In this document: positions 27,660-36,504 of the stretch, piece after piece | Numbering within the stretch: position 1 is the stretch's first letter | Layout: each line of letters starts with the position of its first letter | Source: Sphingomonas gilva | GTDB taxonomy: Bacteria; Pseudomonadota; Alphaproteobacteria; Sphingomonadales; Sphingomonadaceae | Direction of reading: 5' to 3' | DNA: 64,000 nt | Assembly: GCF_003515075.1 (NCBI RefSeq) | Contig: NZ_QWLV01000004.1 | Span: forward strand, 160,670 to 224,669 | Translations under genes and position numbers: made by a program | Notes under the pieces: model-generated | What the model was told of the DNA's origin: nothing | Seen by the model: the letters and a program-made list of their open reading frames with translations, nothing else | Databases searched by the model: none

Positions 27660-28270
27660 ACGCGCGCGAAGCGATTCTCGGGCGGCTGCGCGGCGGGGCT
27701 GATCCCGCCACGCTCGATGTCGAGGCGACTCGCCTGCTCGATCGTCCTGAGCGGCCCGTGGTTGACGTTGCCGATCTCGTCGGGGGTTTTCTCGCGCAGC
27801 TCGCACAAGCAAGGTTGGGGGCCACATTCGAGCGTATCGGCGCGATGGCCGACCTCCCCGGAGCGGCGCAACGTTATCTTGCCGCCCAAGGCTTGGCGTC
27901 GGCGCTTTATCTTCCGCCCGACCCAAACCTAGCCGCGCTCGACTGGAGCGGTCTCGCCATCAGCCATGATTGCGCCCCCGATCAGCCGGCTGCGTTGGCC
28001 ATCGCCCGCGTGGGCGTCGCCGAGACCGGATCGCTGGTGCTCGAGACCGCGCCCCAGGCGCCGATGCTGCCCAACTTCCTCTGCCTGCATCACATCGTGC
28101 TGCTGCGCGCCGAGGCCATCGTGCCCCATCTGGAAGACGCCGTGCTTTCCGGATCGCAGCCTCGCGCGCATTACTGGATCACCGGGGTCAGCGGCACCAC
28201 CGATATCGAGGGACAGTATGTCCGCGGCGCGCACGGCCCGCGCTTCCTCCATGTCGTGCTGGTCGGCTAG
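27656..28270 (+). CDS. lutC: L-lactate utilization protein LutC (LUD domain)
   Basis: A 204-residue LUD-domain protein with GVAETGSLVLETA near residue 120, LCLHHIVLLRAEAIV, and the C-terminal ITGVSGTTDIEGQYVRGAHGPRFLHVVLVG found in LutC/YkgG proteins. It is the third LutABC component. Its TAG stop is contributed by the left arm of the repeat element that begins at 28267, so that element marks the end of the operon. Confidence 0.92.
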   Translation: MNAREAILGRLRGGADPATLDVEATRLLDRPERPVVDVADLVGGFLAQLAQARLGATFERIGAMADLPGAAQRYLAAQGLASALYLPPDPNLAALDWSGLAISHDCAPDQPAALAIARVGVAETGSLVLETAPQAPMLPNFLCLHHIVLLRAEAIVPHLEDAVLSGSQPRAHYWITGVSGTTDIEGQYVRGAHGPRFLHVVLVG

Positions 28271-28540
28271 GGTCCAAACCCAATTAGAACAGGGTCGTGA
28301 CGGAGCGGATTTTGGCACCAGGCTAGGAGCAAGGAGGGAGCGATGCCATAGCATCGTGACCGACGCGCGACGCCGCATGGCGCCAAAAGCCGCCCGCCGC
28401 CGGAGGCGGTCGCCCGGAGAAACCCGCTGGCAAGGAGCACAGCGCAGTCGCGTAGCCAAAGCTACGCGCAAGCAAGCGACGCGGCCAGCGGGCTTCTCCG
28501 GGCGATCACGATCCCTGTTCTAATTGAGTTTGGACCCTAG
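28267..28540. repeat. 274-bp nested-palindrome (MITE-like) element
   Basis: Terminal inverted repeats of about 33 bp bound the element. The left arm begins CTAGGGTCCAAACCCAATT and the right arm, reverse-complemented, begins CTAGGGTCCAAACTCAATT; they differ by one mismatch and one inserted base. Inside are further inverted repeats: GCCCGGAGAA-A/G-CCCGCTGGC arms near 28411-28505, CGTAGC-CAAA-GCTACG near 28453, GATGC-CATA-GCATC near 28342, and TTTTGGCACC paired with GGCGCCAAAA. There is no open frame of note. The arms supply the stop codons of lutC and of the convergent GH172 gene, so it may also terminate both transcripts. Confidence 0.8.
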
Positions 28541-29829
28541 TCCGCGGCGGGCGGCGTATAGGCTTCGACCGGCTTGGTTTCCGGCTTCTTTTCCGGGGGC
28601 TTGCGGATGCCGGCGAGCCTCGCCTCGACCGGCGCGATACGCGGCAGGCCGTTCTCCGGTCGGTCGAGGTAGAAATAGGCGACCGAGGCGACGTCGTCGC
28701 TGCGGTAGAAATTGGTCCAGCCTTCCGGCAGGCCGGGCGTGTCCAGCGGCACGGGCTTGTCGCCTTTCAGCAGCTGCTGGAAATTGATCCGCGATCCGGG
28801 ATCGATCGTCACGGGGATCAGCGGCGCGCCCTGTTTCTGGAGCCGCATCACCTCCTTTTTGGGCCAGCCGCCGATCTGCTGCAGCTCGACCTTGATGTCG
28901 GAATCGAAGAAGATCGGATCGGGCACATGGAAGCGGTAGAAGGTCCAGCGGCCGGTGCTCTCGTCCGAGATCGGCGCGCCCTGGAAGCGGTTGACGAAGG
29001 CGCCCTGGCCCCAGGCGGTGCCGATATAATCCTCCGCGCCGGTGCCGACGAGCGAATGCCGGTCGCCATCGCCATCGAGCGAGATGCGCATCTCGCCTTC
29101 GCCCCACCAGCTCTTCTCGTACGCCGGGTTGGTCAGGACCGTCATGCTCATGCCCACGAACCGTCCGCGGCCGGTGATGCGCGGCAGCACGTCGTGCGCG
29201 TCGCCCAGCGTCGTCGCGCGGTCGCGCGACCACCAGGCGTGGAAATACATCGCATCCTCGGGCTGCGAGCGTAGCCGACGGTGGTTGATGTCGAAGAAGA
29301 TCAGCGACAGCTGCTTGTCCGACTGGTTGCGCACGACGATGCGCGCGCCCTTGCGGAAGGGCATCGGGATATAGGAGACGAACGAGCGGCCCTCCGCGCT
29401 CGACAGGAGCTCGGTCTCGAGCGGGCGCATCTCGCCCGCGCCGTGCAGGAAGAAGTCGCCCAGCGGCACCGACACCGCCGGCGTCGCCGCGCCGTCCCAG
29501 TACATCTCCAGCACCAGCGCGCGCAGCCGTTCGGGCGAGCGGTCGTCGATCGTCATCCACATGCGGTCGATGATGCCGGCGCCCGCGATATCGGCGAGGA
29601 CATGGCTGCCGCCTGCCGGAATCGTCTCGAACGCATGACCCTTGCCGCCCTTGTTCTCGATGCCGCCGGCGCCCTTTTCGCCCGTCGGGTTCTCGGGGCT
29701 GGTCCAGGCGGGCTCGCCCGACTGGGAGAAGAGGTGCAGCGAGGCGCGCTCGGTCGCCTGCGCATGGGCGGCGGACGGCGTCAACGCGGCGACCGCGAGG
29801 ATCGCGCATCCGATCAAGCGGTTCGACAT
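28537..29829 (-). CDS. GH172 (DUF2961) glycoside hydrolase
   Basis: A 430-residue secreted protein with signal peptide MSNRLIGCAILAVAALTPSAAHAQ. DUF2961 signatures are IPAGGSHVLADIAGAGIIDRMWMT, VPLGDFFLHGAGE, YFHAWWSRD and the glutamate-bearing GTGAEDYIGTAWGQGAF. The family was reclassified as GH172 after characterisation of alpha-D-fructofuranosidase/difructose dianhydride enzymes and mycobacterial D-arabinofuranosidases. The substrate here is unknown; a furanosidic side-chain sugar is plausible. Its TAG stop is provided by the repeat element. The Pro/Lys-rich C-terminus (about 20 residues) looks disordered. Confidence 0.88.
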   Translation of the reverse strand: MSNRLIGCAILAVAALTPSAAHAQATERASLHLFSQSGEPAWTSPENPTGEKGAGGIENKGGKGHAFETIPAGGSHVLADIAGAGIIDRMWMTIDDRSPERLRALVLEMYWDGAATPAVSVPLGDFFLHGAGEMRPLETELLSSAEGRSFVSYIPMPFRKGARIVVRNQSDKQLSLIFFDINHRRLRSQPEDAMYFHAWWSRDRATTLGDAHDVLPRITGRGRFVGMSMTVLTNPAYEKSWWGEGEMRISLDGDGDRHSLVGTGAEDYIGTAWGQGAFVNRFQGAPISDESTGRWTFYRFHVPDPIFFDSDIKVELQQIGGWPKKEVMRLQKQGAPLIPVTIDPGSRINFQQLLKGDKPVPLDTPGLPEGWTNFYRSDDVASVAYFYLDRPENGLPRIAPVEARLAGIRKPPEKKPETKPVEAYTPPAAD

Positions 29830-29845
29830 CGGCTTGCTCCCTTGT

Positions 29846-30886
29846 TCATTTGTTGCTCGGAAAGGCGGCGACGATGGCGTCGTACTGCTTGCGGCTGATC
29901 GCGATCATCGATCCGTGGCGGACGCCGGCCGGCATCTCGAAGCGGTTCCATTCGGGCACGCCGCTGTTGCCCGACACCTGATACCACGGCCCTTCGAGCC
30001 GCGGCGCCATCGAGAGGCCGTAGCTCGTCCCGGCATATTGCTCGTAATACAGCAGCCAGTCGGCGCCGTTCGGCGCGCGGATCAGCGTCGGCGCCTCGCG
30101 GAAATTGGGGCTGAGCGGCGGGCCGGGCTCGGGATAGGGGCCGAGCAGCTCGTCGGCGCAGCTCATCCGCACCGTCTTGCCCGTGACCCAGTTGTACGAC
30201 GGATAGCGTTCGTCCTTGACGATGACGCAATAGCCGCCACCGTCATTGGGCTGGACGATGGTGTCGATCGTTGCCATGTCCCAGGGCAGCAGCCGGCGCG
30301 GCGGCGCGGCGAAACTCTTCAGGTCCTTCGACAGCACGTACAGCGTCTTCTGGCTGGCCCAGTAGCGCTCCGGATCGTCGGGCGAGCCGGGCACGTTGGG
30401 CGTATGCCAGGTGAGCAGGAAGCGCGCCGAAGGCTTGTCGTAATGGAGCTTGGGCGCGCCGATCCGCTGCAGGGCGTGCGGGTGCTCCTTGATGTTGGAA
30501 AGATCGGGCCGGTAGGTGCCAAACGGCGCCCAACGGATGAGATCGTCGGAGACCCAGAAGCGGATCAGCGGATCGGAATCGCTCTTGTTGCCGACCAGGT
30601 AATAGCGTCCGTTCGGCCCCTGCGCGATCGAGGCGTGGCCGTGATAATCCTCGGAAACCGCGCGGCCGCCGTTCAGCGCCTGCCAGTGAAACCCGTCCAG
30701 GCTGACCGAATAATGGAGCACGCCGTAGCGCGCCTTGGTCATGTGCGCGAAGAGATAGGCCTTGTCGGGATGGATGTAGGGCGTGACCGGCGCGCCGGGA
30801 ACGGGCTGCGCCCTGGGGGAGTCTTGCGCCGGTGCCGCGGCCGCGACGGTCAGCGCGATTGCGCTGAAGATGAGCGTTCGAAGCAC
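29846..30886 (-). CDS. Secreted GH43/GH32-like propeller protein
   Basis: A 346-residue protein starting at GTG, chosen because GGGAGG lies seven bases upstream and a signal peptide follows (LRTLIFSAIALTVAAAAPAQ). Propeller motifs include YGVLHYSVSLDGFHWQALNGG, HASIAQGPNGRYYLVGN, FWVSDDLIRWAPFG, APKLHYDKPSARFLLTWH and EAPTLIRAPNGADWLLYYEQY. It lies 16 bases upstream of the GH172 gene and is probably co-transcribed with it. The blade pattern fits exo-acting glycosidases of the GH43 clan, but the subfamily and substrate are not clear. Confidence 0.75.
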   Translation of the reverse strand: MLRTLIFSAIALTVAAAAPAQDSPRAQPVPGAPVTPYIHPDKAYLFAHMTKARYGVLHYSVSLDGFHWQALNGGRAVSEDYHGHASIAQGPNGRYYLVGNKSDSDPLIRFWVSDDLIRWAPFGTYRPDLSNIKEHPHALQRIGAPKLHYDKPSARFLLTWHTPNVPGSPDDPERYWASQKTLYVLSKDLKSFAAPPRRLLPWDMATIDTIVQPNDGGGYCVIVKDERYPSYNWVTGKTVRMSCADELLGPYPEPGPPLSPNFREAPTLIRAPNGADWLLYYEQYAGTSYGLSMAPRLEGPWYQVSGNSGVPEWNRFEMPAGVRHGSMIAISRKQYDAIVAAFPSNK

Positions 30887-31022
30887 CGTCCTGCCTCCCC
30901 TCTGGCGTGCCGTTCCTGCATTGCACTTGGGGCATGCGGCCGTCCATCGCCGGATATGAGCGCCGATTGCCAAGCGTGGTCAACCCATTTATCCGATATA
31001 TATGTTTGATGTCGGAGGAGTG

Positions 31023-32084
31023 ATGCGGATTCGGGCTTCAGCAACGCCTCGGCGCAGCCTGGTCCTCGCAATGGCGCTGGGCGCGGCGATGCTCGGCGGC
31101 TGCGCGACCGACCGGACGGCGAGCGAGCATTCGTCAGCCCGCTTCACGAACCCGCTGCTGCCGTCCGGTCCCGATCCTTGGGTCACGCGCGACGGCGATA
31201 CCTATTACTACATGCACACGCTTGGGAACCGGCTGGCGATCTGGCGGACGCGCGATCTGACCAAGCTCGCCGAAGCGGAGCCAAAGACGATCTGGACGCC
31301 GCCCGCGCAAGGCCCCAACGCGCAATCGATCTGGGCGCCCGAGCTGCATCGCATCGACGGCAAATGGTACGTCTATTACACCGCCGCCGCGAGCGGACAT
31401 GACGGCGACGAGCATCGCGGCGTGTTCGTGCTGGAGAATGCCGGCACCGATCCGACGACCGGCGAGTGGATCGATCGCGGCAGGATCAACACCGCGCACG
31501 CGGGGATTGATGGCACGACCTTCGAATATGGCGGCGAAAGATACTTCGTCTATTCGCCCTATGTCGGTCCGGACAGCGTGCTGGCGATCGCGAAGATGGC
31601 CGATCCGTGGACGTTGGCGGGAGAGGAGGTGATCCTGGCGCGGCCCGATCTCGCCTGGGAGCGGCAGGGCGGGCGGCAGATCCTCGAAGGGCCGGAGTTC
31701 CTCCTCGGCCCCCGTGGCGATCTGTTCCTGAGCTATTCGGCGAGCGCCTGCTGGTCCGACGACTACGCGCTGGGCCTGCTCCGCGCGCCGCCCGGCAGCG
31801 ATCCGATGGACGCATCCGCCTGGACCAAGGCGCCGCGCCCCGTTCTCGCCAAGGCGCCCGAGAACAACGTCTATGCGACCGGCCACAACGGCTTCTTCAC
31901 CTCGCCCGACGGCCGCGAGAACTGGATCATCTATCACGCCAACACCGGCCCCGATCGGAAATGCACCTCCAAGCGGTCGCCGCGCATCCAGCGCTTCGGC
32001 TGGACCGCCGACGGGCGGCCCGACTTCCCGGTGCCGGCGGGGGCCGATACGCCGCTCGATCCACCCTCGTCCCGCCGCCGCTGA
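31023..32084 (+). CDS. GH43 family lipoprotein, probable exo-arabinosidase type
   Basis: A 353-residue lipoprotein: a signal with lipobox LGGCA (Cys near residue 28) anchors it to a membrane. GH43 landmarks are NPLLPSGPDPWVTRDGDTYYYMHT (Asp base), SIWAPELHRIDGKWYVYYTA, DGTTFEYGGERYFVYS (Asp) and LEGPEFLLGP (Glu acid near residue 223), then ATGHNGFFTSPDGRENWIIYH. These match arabinan-acting exo-alpha-1,5-arabinofuranosidase subfamilies. The ATG has GGAGGAG directly upstream. It is divergent from the GH43-like/GH172 pair. Confidence 0.87.
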   Translation: MRIRASATPRRSLVLAMALGAAMLGGCATDRTASEHSSARFTNPLLPSGPDPWVTRDGDTYYYMHTLGNRLAIWRTRDLTKLAEAEPKTIWTPPAQGPNAQSIWAPELHRIDGKWYVYYTAAASGHDGDEHRGVFVLENAGTDPTTGEWIDRGRINTAHAGIDGTTFEYGGERYFVYSPYVGPDSVLAIAKMADPWTLAGEEVILARPDLAWERQGGRQILEGPEFLLGPRGDLFLSYSASACWSDDYALGLLRAPPGSDPMDASAWTKAPRPVLAKAPENNVYATGHNGFFTSPDGRENWIIYHANTGPDRKCTSKRSPRIQRFGWTADGRPDFPVPAGADTPLDPPSSRRR

Positions 32085-32231
32085 TGTTGCTTCGAAACCA
32101 CAATCATTTTTTAAATACGATAAATACGTTTTAGACCTTGCGGCGCAGGTCGGGGCTTGCTCTATGGGCAGATGGCGAAGGCAGCGGGGAAAACCCGCGC
32201 CGATCACCAGGCAACAGGTGGGGAGGGACGG

Positions 32232-35111
32232 ATGGCCCGGATTGCGCGTTTTCGCGGCACCGCGTCGGTGATCGCATTGTTCATGGGCGTCACGCCCGCA
32301 TTTGCCCAATCGACCGACGCGCCGCCGGCGGATCAGGCGACGGCACAGGAAGCGCAGACGGTGGAGGACGCGCCGCCGGTCGCCGACCAGTCAGGCGACG
32401 AGATCGTCGTCACCGGCCTCCGCCGCAGCCTTGAAACTTCGCAGGCGATCAAGCGCAATTCGGAAGGCATCGTCGACGCGATCGTCGCCGAGGATATCGG
32501 CAAGCTGCCCGACATCACCGCGTCCGCCGCACTGGCGCGCGTCACCGGCGTGCAGGTCAATCGCGCGGCGGGCGAGGCCGCGCAAGTGCAGGTGCGCGGC
32601 CTGCCCGACATTACCACCACCTATAATGGCCGCGAGATTTTCACCGCCGAGGGACGCTTCGTCCAGATCCAGGACTTCCCCGCAGGCTCGGTCGCGGCGC
32701 TCGAGGTTTACAAGTCCTCGACCGCGAATCTCATCGAAGGCGGCATCGGCGGGCAGGTCAATGTCCGCTCGCGCCGGCCGTTCGATTTCAGCGGTTTCGA
32801 GGCGTTCGGATCGCTCAACGCCGTACACACCGACCAGGCGCAGGAGTTCGACTGGAACGGCAATTTCCTGATCAGCAACCGCTGGGATACGGGCATCGGC
32901 GAGATCGGCATCCTCGTCAACGCCGCCTACACCAAGTTGCGCCACCTCGATTCGACGCGCGAGCAGAGCCTTGTCGCGGGCATCGGCCGGCTGAACGACG
33001 ACGAGGGCGAAGACTTCGATTATCTTGAGGACACCTTCCGCTATCCCGACGCCACGGCGATGTTCTACGGCGCGGGCGAGCGGTGGCGCCCGTCGGCGAC
33101 GGCGACCATCCAGTGGAAACCGACACCCAATCTCGAAATCTATGCGGATGGTCTGTTCCAGGGATTCCGCAGCAAGGACACCAATACCTTCCTGTTCGTG
33201 CCGCTGTTCGGCAACGTCCAGTTGTCCAACGTACAGCTGATGGACGACGGCGTCCGCGCGCAGAGCCTGACGGCGAGCTACCCCAATGCGATCGACTTCC
33301 GTCCCGACGGCTTCCAGGGCACCACGCGGGCCAAGACCGACACCTATCAGGGTGCGCTCGGCGCCATCTACACCAATGACGCGCTGACCATATCGGGCGA
33401 TGTCGCTTACACCGACTCGACGTTCACGCTGCGCGCCATCAACGTCGATCACGCTTTCGCCTATTCACCGGTGCGCGACGTTAATTTCGACGCGCCGGGC
33501 GCGTTTTTCAGCTTCCGCGACTTTGACGGTTCGGACCTGGACAATTTCCTCTATCGCGGTTTGTTTCAGGAGAATTTACGCGCGGAGGGCGATGACCTTC
33601 AGGCGCGCGTCGACGTCACCTACGATCTCGACGCCGGTTTCCTGAAGCGAATCCAGGCGGGCGTTCGTTACGACGATCGCAGCGCCGCCCGGCGGCGTGG
33701 CGACCTATATATTGGCGAGGAATTTCCCTTCCCGCGTATGCTCGGAAACCTGCAGATCGATGGCCAGCGGATTCCGCTGGAATTCGCGCCGGTGGCTCCG
33801 GGCTTCCGTGGCGACGACGTGCAGCGGTTCCGCACCTTTATTCAGCCTGTGCGCGACAGCATCTGGGATAATGTGGAGATACTGCGCGAGGTTGCTGGCG
33901 CACCAGAAGGCTTCCCTGATTTCGATCCGGTCCAGACGTTCCTCGCCGACGAAAAGTCATACACCGGTTATGCCCAGGTGAAATACGGCTTCGATGCTGG
34001 TGCGGTCGCTTTTGACGGCAATGTCGGCATCCGTGCGATTCGTACCGAAACCACGATCGCCGGCACCCAGCGTGAGCAGATTGGAATCGATGAGAATAAT
34101 GATCCCATCTACGAGTTCACCGGCGTAGACCGGTCGAACGAATATGACGATTTCCTGCCGAACGCTTCGTTGCGGGCCGTACTCGGAGAGGTGCAACTAC
34201 GCCTAGCCTATACCCAAACGCGGACTAGGCCGAACTTCTTCGATCTCAACCCGTCCTTCGCGATCGGAACGCCGCCCACCATCTGTATTCCCAATCCGCA
34301 GATTCCCGGCAGCGGTCCCGACAACCCGAACTGCTTCCGGGGAACGAGCGCCGGTAATCCGGATCTCGGACCACTCACCTCCACCAACTATGACGCAAGC
34401 CTTGAATGGTATTTCTCGCGCGCGGGTTCGGTAACTCTGGCGGCGTTCCGCCGCGATGTGAACGGCTTCATCTCGCGGATCACAACCGAGACGCAGGATC
34501 CTGAGTTTGGACGGCTCCGCACTAGCATTCCGGTCAATGGTGGCGAAGGCCGGATCCAGGGCATCGAAGCTGCGTTCGCCAGCTTCTTGGACGTCGACTG
34601 GGTGCCAGAATGGGCGCGCGGCTTCGGCCTCCAGGCGAACTTCACCTATATCGATGCGGAGTCGCAGCTGCCTTCGCAGCTGGCCGGCAATGTGCCGCCG
34701 GGCAGCCCGGACCGGCCGCGCCTGCCTGGAGTCTCGGAATACGCCTACAACATCGTCGCTCTGTACGAGAAGCCGAAGTTCTCGGCGCGTCTCGCCTACA
34801 ATTATCGATCCGACTTCGTGATCGAGTATGGCCGGGTCTTCGATCCCGGAACGGGCGACATCAACCCCGAGACAGGATTGCCGTTCGGCGGTGATGGCCC
34901 GGTGCTTCCGTTGATGCACAAGGGCCGCGGCGTGCTCGACCTGTCCCTGACGACCACCCCGGTCGAGAACATCACAATCGCGTTCGACGCCACCAATCTG
35001 CTTGGCGATCCGATTGAGATTTACCGCGAATATGAACCCGGCAAGCCCTTCCCTCGACAAACCAAATTTTTGGAGCGGGTGTATTCGCTCGGCGTCCGCT
35101 TCCGCTTCTGA
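32232..35111 (+). CDS. TonB-dependent receptor (glycan-uptake type)
   Basis: A 959-residue outer-membrane receptor with a signal peptide (MARIARFRGTASVIALFMGVTPAFAQ), an acidic linker, the plug-domain start DEIVVTGLRRSLETSQAIKRNSEGIVDAI near residue 57, VQVRGLPDITTTYNGREIFTAEGR, a large 22-strand barrel and the terminal Phe signature YSLGVRFRF. It belongs to the sphingomonad/Caulobacter group of carbohydrate receptors that lack a SusD partner. By position it imports oligosaccharides from RG-I or arabinan. The ATG follows GGGAGGGACGG. An AT-rich promoter region with two AAATACG repeats lies at 32108-32134. Confidence 0.93.
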   Translation: MARIARFRGTASVIALFMGVTPAFAQSTDAPPADQATAQEAQTVEDAPPVADQSGDEIVVTGLRRSLETSQAIKRNSEGIVDAIVAEDIGKLPDITASAALARVTGVQVNRAAGEAAQVQVRGLPDITTTYNGREIFTAEGRFVQIQDFPAGSVAALEVYKSSTANLIEGGIGGQVNVRSRRPFDFSGFEAFGSLNAVHTDQAQEFDWNGNFLISNRWDTGIGEIGILVNAAYTKLRHLDSTREQSLVAGIGRLNDDEGEDFDYLEDTFRYPDATAMFYGAGERWRPSATATIQWKPTPNLEIYADGLFQGFRSKDTNTFLFVPLFGNVQLSNVQLMDDGVRAQSLTASYPNAIDFRPDGFQGTTRAKTDTYQGALGAIYTNDALTISGDVAYTDSTFTLRAINVDHAFAYSPVRDVNFDAPGAFFSFRDFDGSDLDNFLYRGLFQENLRAEGDDLQARVDVTYDLDAGFLKRIQAGVRYDDRSAARRRGDLYIGEEFPFPRMLGNLQIDGQRIPLEFAPVAPGFRGDDVQRFRTFIQPVRDSIWDNVEILREVAGAPEGFPDFDPVQTFLADEKSYTGYAQVKYGFDAGAVAFDGNVGIRAIRTETTIAGTQREQIGIDENNDPIYEFTGVDRSNEYDDFLPNASLRAVLGEVQLRLAYTQTRTRPNFFDLNPSFAIGTPPTICIPNPQIPGSGPDNPNCFRGTSAGNPDLGPLTSTNYDASLEWYFSRAGSVTLAAFRRDVNGFISRITTETQDPEFGRLRTSIPVNGGEGRIQGIEAAFASFLDVDWVPEWARGFGLQANFTYIDAESQLPSQLAGNVPPGSPDRPRLPGVSEYAYNIVALYEKPKFSARLAYNYRSDFVIEYGRVFDPGTGDINPETGLPFGGDGPVLPLMHKGRGVLDLSLTTTPVENITIAFDATNLLGDPIEIYREYEPGKPFPRQTKFLERVYSLGVRFRF

Positions 35112-35128
35112 GCGCATGTTGCTTAACT

Positions 35129-35155
35129 CGCGATCCGGGTCGGGCCCGGATCGCG
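35129..35155. terminator. Bidirectional terminator hairpin
   Basis: Perfect 11-bp arms CGCGATCCGGG and CCCGGATCGCG are separated by a 5-base loop, located between the converging receptor and MFS genes. There is no long T-tract, but stem strength and position support a terminator for both. Confidence 0.7.
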
Positions 35156-35162
35156 ACAATCC

Positions 35163-36440
35163 TCAATCGATCCGCGCCGGTTCCAGCCGGGGCGAGATCA
35201 GGTGGACGATCAGCAGCGCGATCAGATAGACCGAGCCGATCAGCGCGAAGATCGGCGTGTAGTTGCCGACGCTCTCCAGCACGTGCCCGGCATATTTCGC
35301 CATCAGCATCCCGCCGATCGCGCCCGCCATGCCGCCGATGCCGACCACGGAGGCGGTCGCGCGGCGCGGCATCAGGTCGGATACGAGCGTGAAGACATTG
35401 GCCGACCAGCCCTGGTGCGCCGCCGCCGCCAGCCCGATGATCGCCACCGCGACGATCAGGTTCTCGGCATGGATGGCGAGGCTGACCGGCACCACGCACA
35501 GCGCGCAGGCGAGCATCGCCGTCTTGCGCCCGGCGTTGACGGTCCAGCCGCGCTTGATGAGATGCGACGACAGCCAGCCGCCGGCGACGCTGCCGACATC
35601 GGCGATGAGGTACACCGCGATCAGCGGCGGACCGAAGCTGACGAGATCGAGGCCATAGGTCTTGGCGAAGAAATCGGGCAGCCAGAACAGGAAGAACCAC
35701 CAGATCGGATCGGTCATGAACTTGGCGACCGCGAACGCCCAGGTCTGGCGGTAGCGGAGCAGCGCCAGCCAGCCGATCTTCTCCGTGCTTTCGGCCGGAT
35801 CGGAACGGATATGCGCCAGCTCGGCCGGGGAGACCTTGGGATGGTCCTCCGGCAGCCGATAGGTGAGCAGCCACAGGATCACCCAGACGAAACCCAGCGC
35901 GCCGGTGATGAGGAACGCCGCCTGCCAGCCCCAGGCGATGACGATCGGCGGCACAGCCAAGGGCGTCAGGATCGCGCCGACGTTGGAGCCGGCGTTGAAG
36001 ATGCCGGTGGCGAGCGCGCGTTCCTTCTTCGGGAACCACTCGCCGGTCGCCTTCACCGCCGCCGGGAAGTTGCCCGCCTCGCCGATGCCGAGCGCGAAGC
36101 GCGCCATCGCGAAGCCCGCCACCGTCCGCGCGCCCGCATGCGCCATGCCGGCGATGCTCCACACGATCACCGCGATCGCATAGCCCCATTTGACGCCGAC
36201 CCGATCGACGAAGCGGCCGACCGCGAACAGTCCGATCGCATAGGCCGCCTGGAACCAGAAGACGATGTCGGCATAGTCGAGCTCGCTCCAGCCGAACTCG
36301 GTTTCGAGCACCGGCTTCAGGATGCCGATCACCTGCCGGTCGATATAGTTGATGGTGGTGGCGAAGAAGAGCAGCGCGCACACCGTCCAGCGGTTGCGGG
36401 TCATCCGGCTTGCCGGCGTCGCCGGGCTGTTCGTCGCCAT
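35163..36440 (-). CDS. MFS transporter, hexuronate (ExuT/ACS-family) type
   Basis: A 425-residue membrane protein with 12 hydrophobic segments. Signature regions are NYIDRQVIGILKPVLETEFGWSELDYADIVFWFQAAYAIGL, GIGEAGNFPAAVKATGEWFPKKERALATGIFNAGSNVGA and the C-terminal half ATASVVGIGGMAGAIGGML. These match bacterial hexuronate (glucuronate/galacturonate) transporters. It is downstream of GH2 and manD on the same strand, fitting import of uronic acid for the mannonate branch. Confidence 0.88.
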   Translation of the reverse strand: MATNSPATPASRMTRNRWTVCALLFFATTINYIDRQVIGILKPVLETEFGWSELDYADIVFWFQAAYAIGLFAVGRFVDRVGVKWGYAIAVIVWSIAGMAHAGARTVAGFAMARFALGIGEAGNFPAAVKATGEWFPKKERALATGIFNAGSNVGAILTPLAVPPIVIAWGWQAAFLITGALGFVWVILWLLTYRLPEDHPKVSPAELAHIRSDPAESTEKIGWLALLRYRQTWAFAVAKFMTDPIWWFFLFWLPDFFAKTYGLDLVSFGPPLIAVYLIADVGSVAGGWLSSHLIKRGWTVNAGRKTAMLACALCVVPVSLAIHAENLIVAVAIIGLAAAAHQGWSANVFTLVSDLMPRRATASVVGIGGMAGAIGGMLMAKYAGHVLESVGNYTPIFALIGSVYLIALLIVHLISPRLEPARID

Positions 36441-36504
36441 TGTCGATCCTCTCAGGTTCGGCGCGCGGCATTCCGCGTCGCTCTGTCGCTCTGGTCGGGC
36501 TGCG

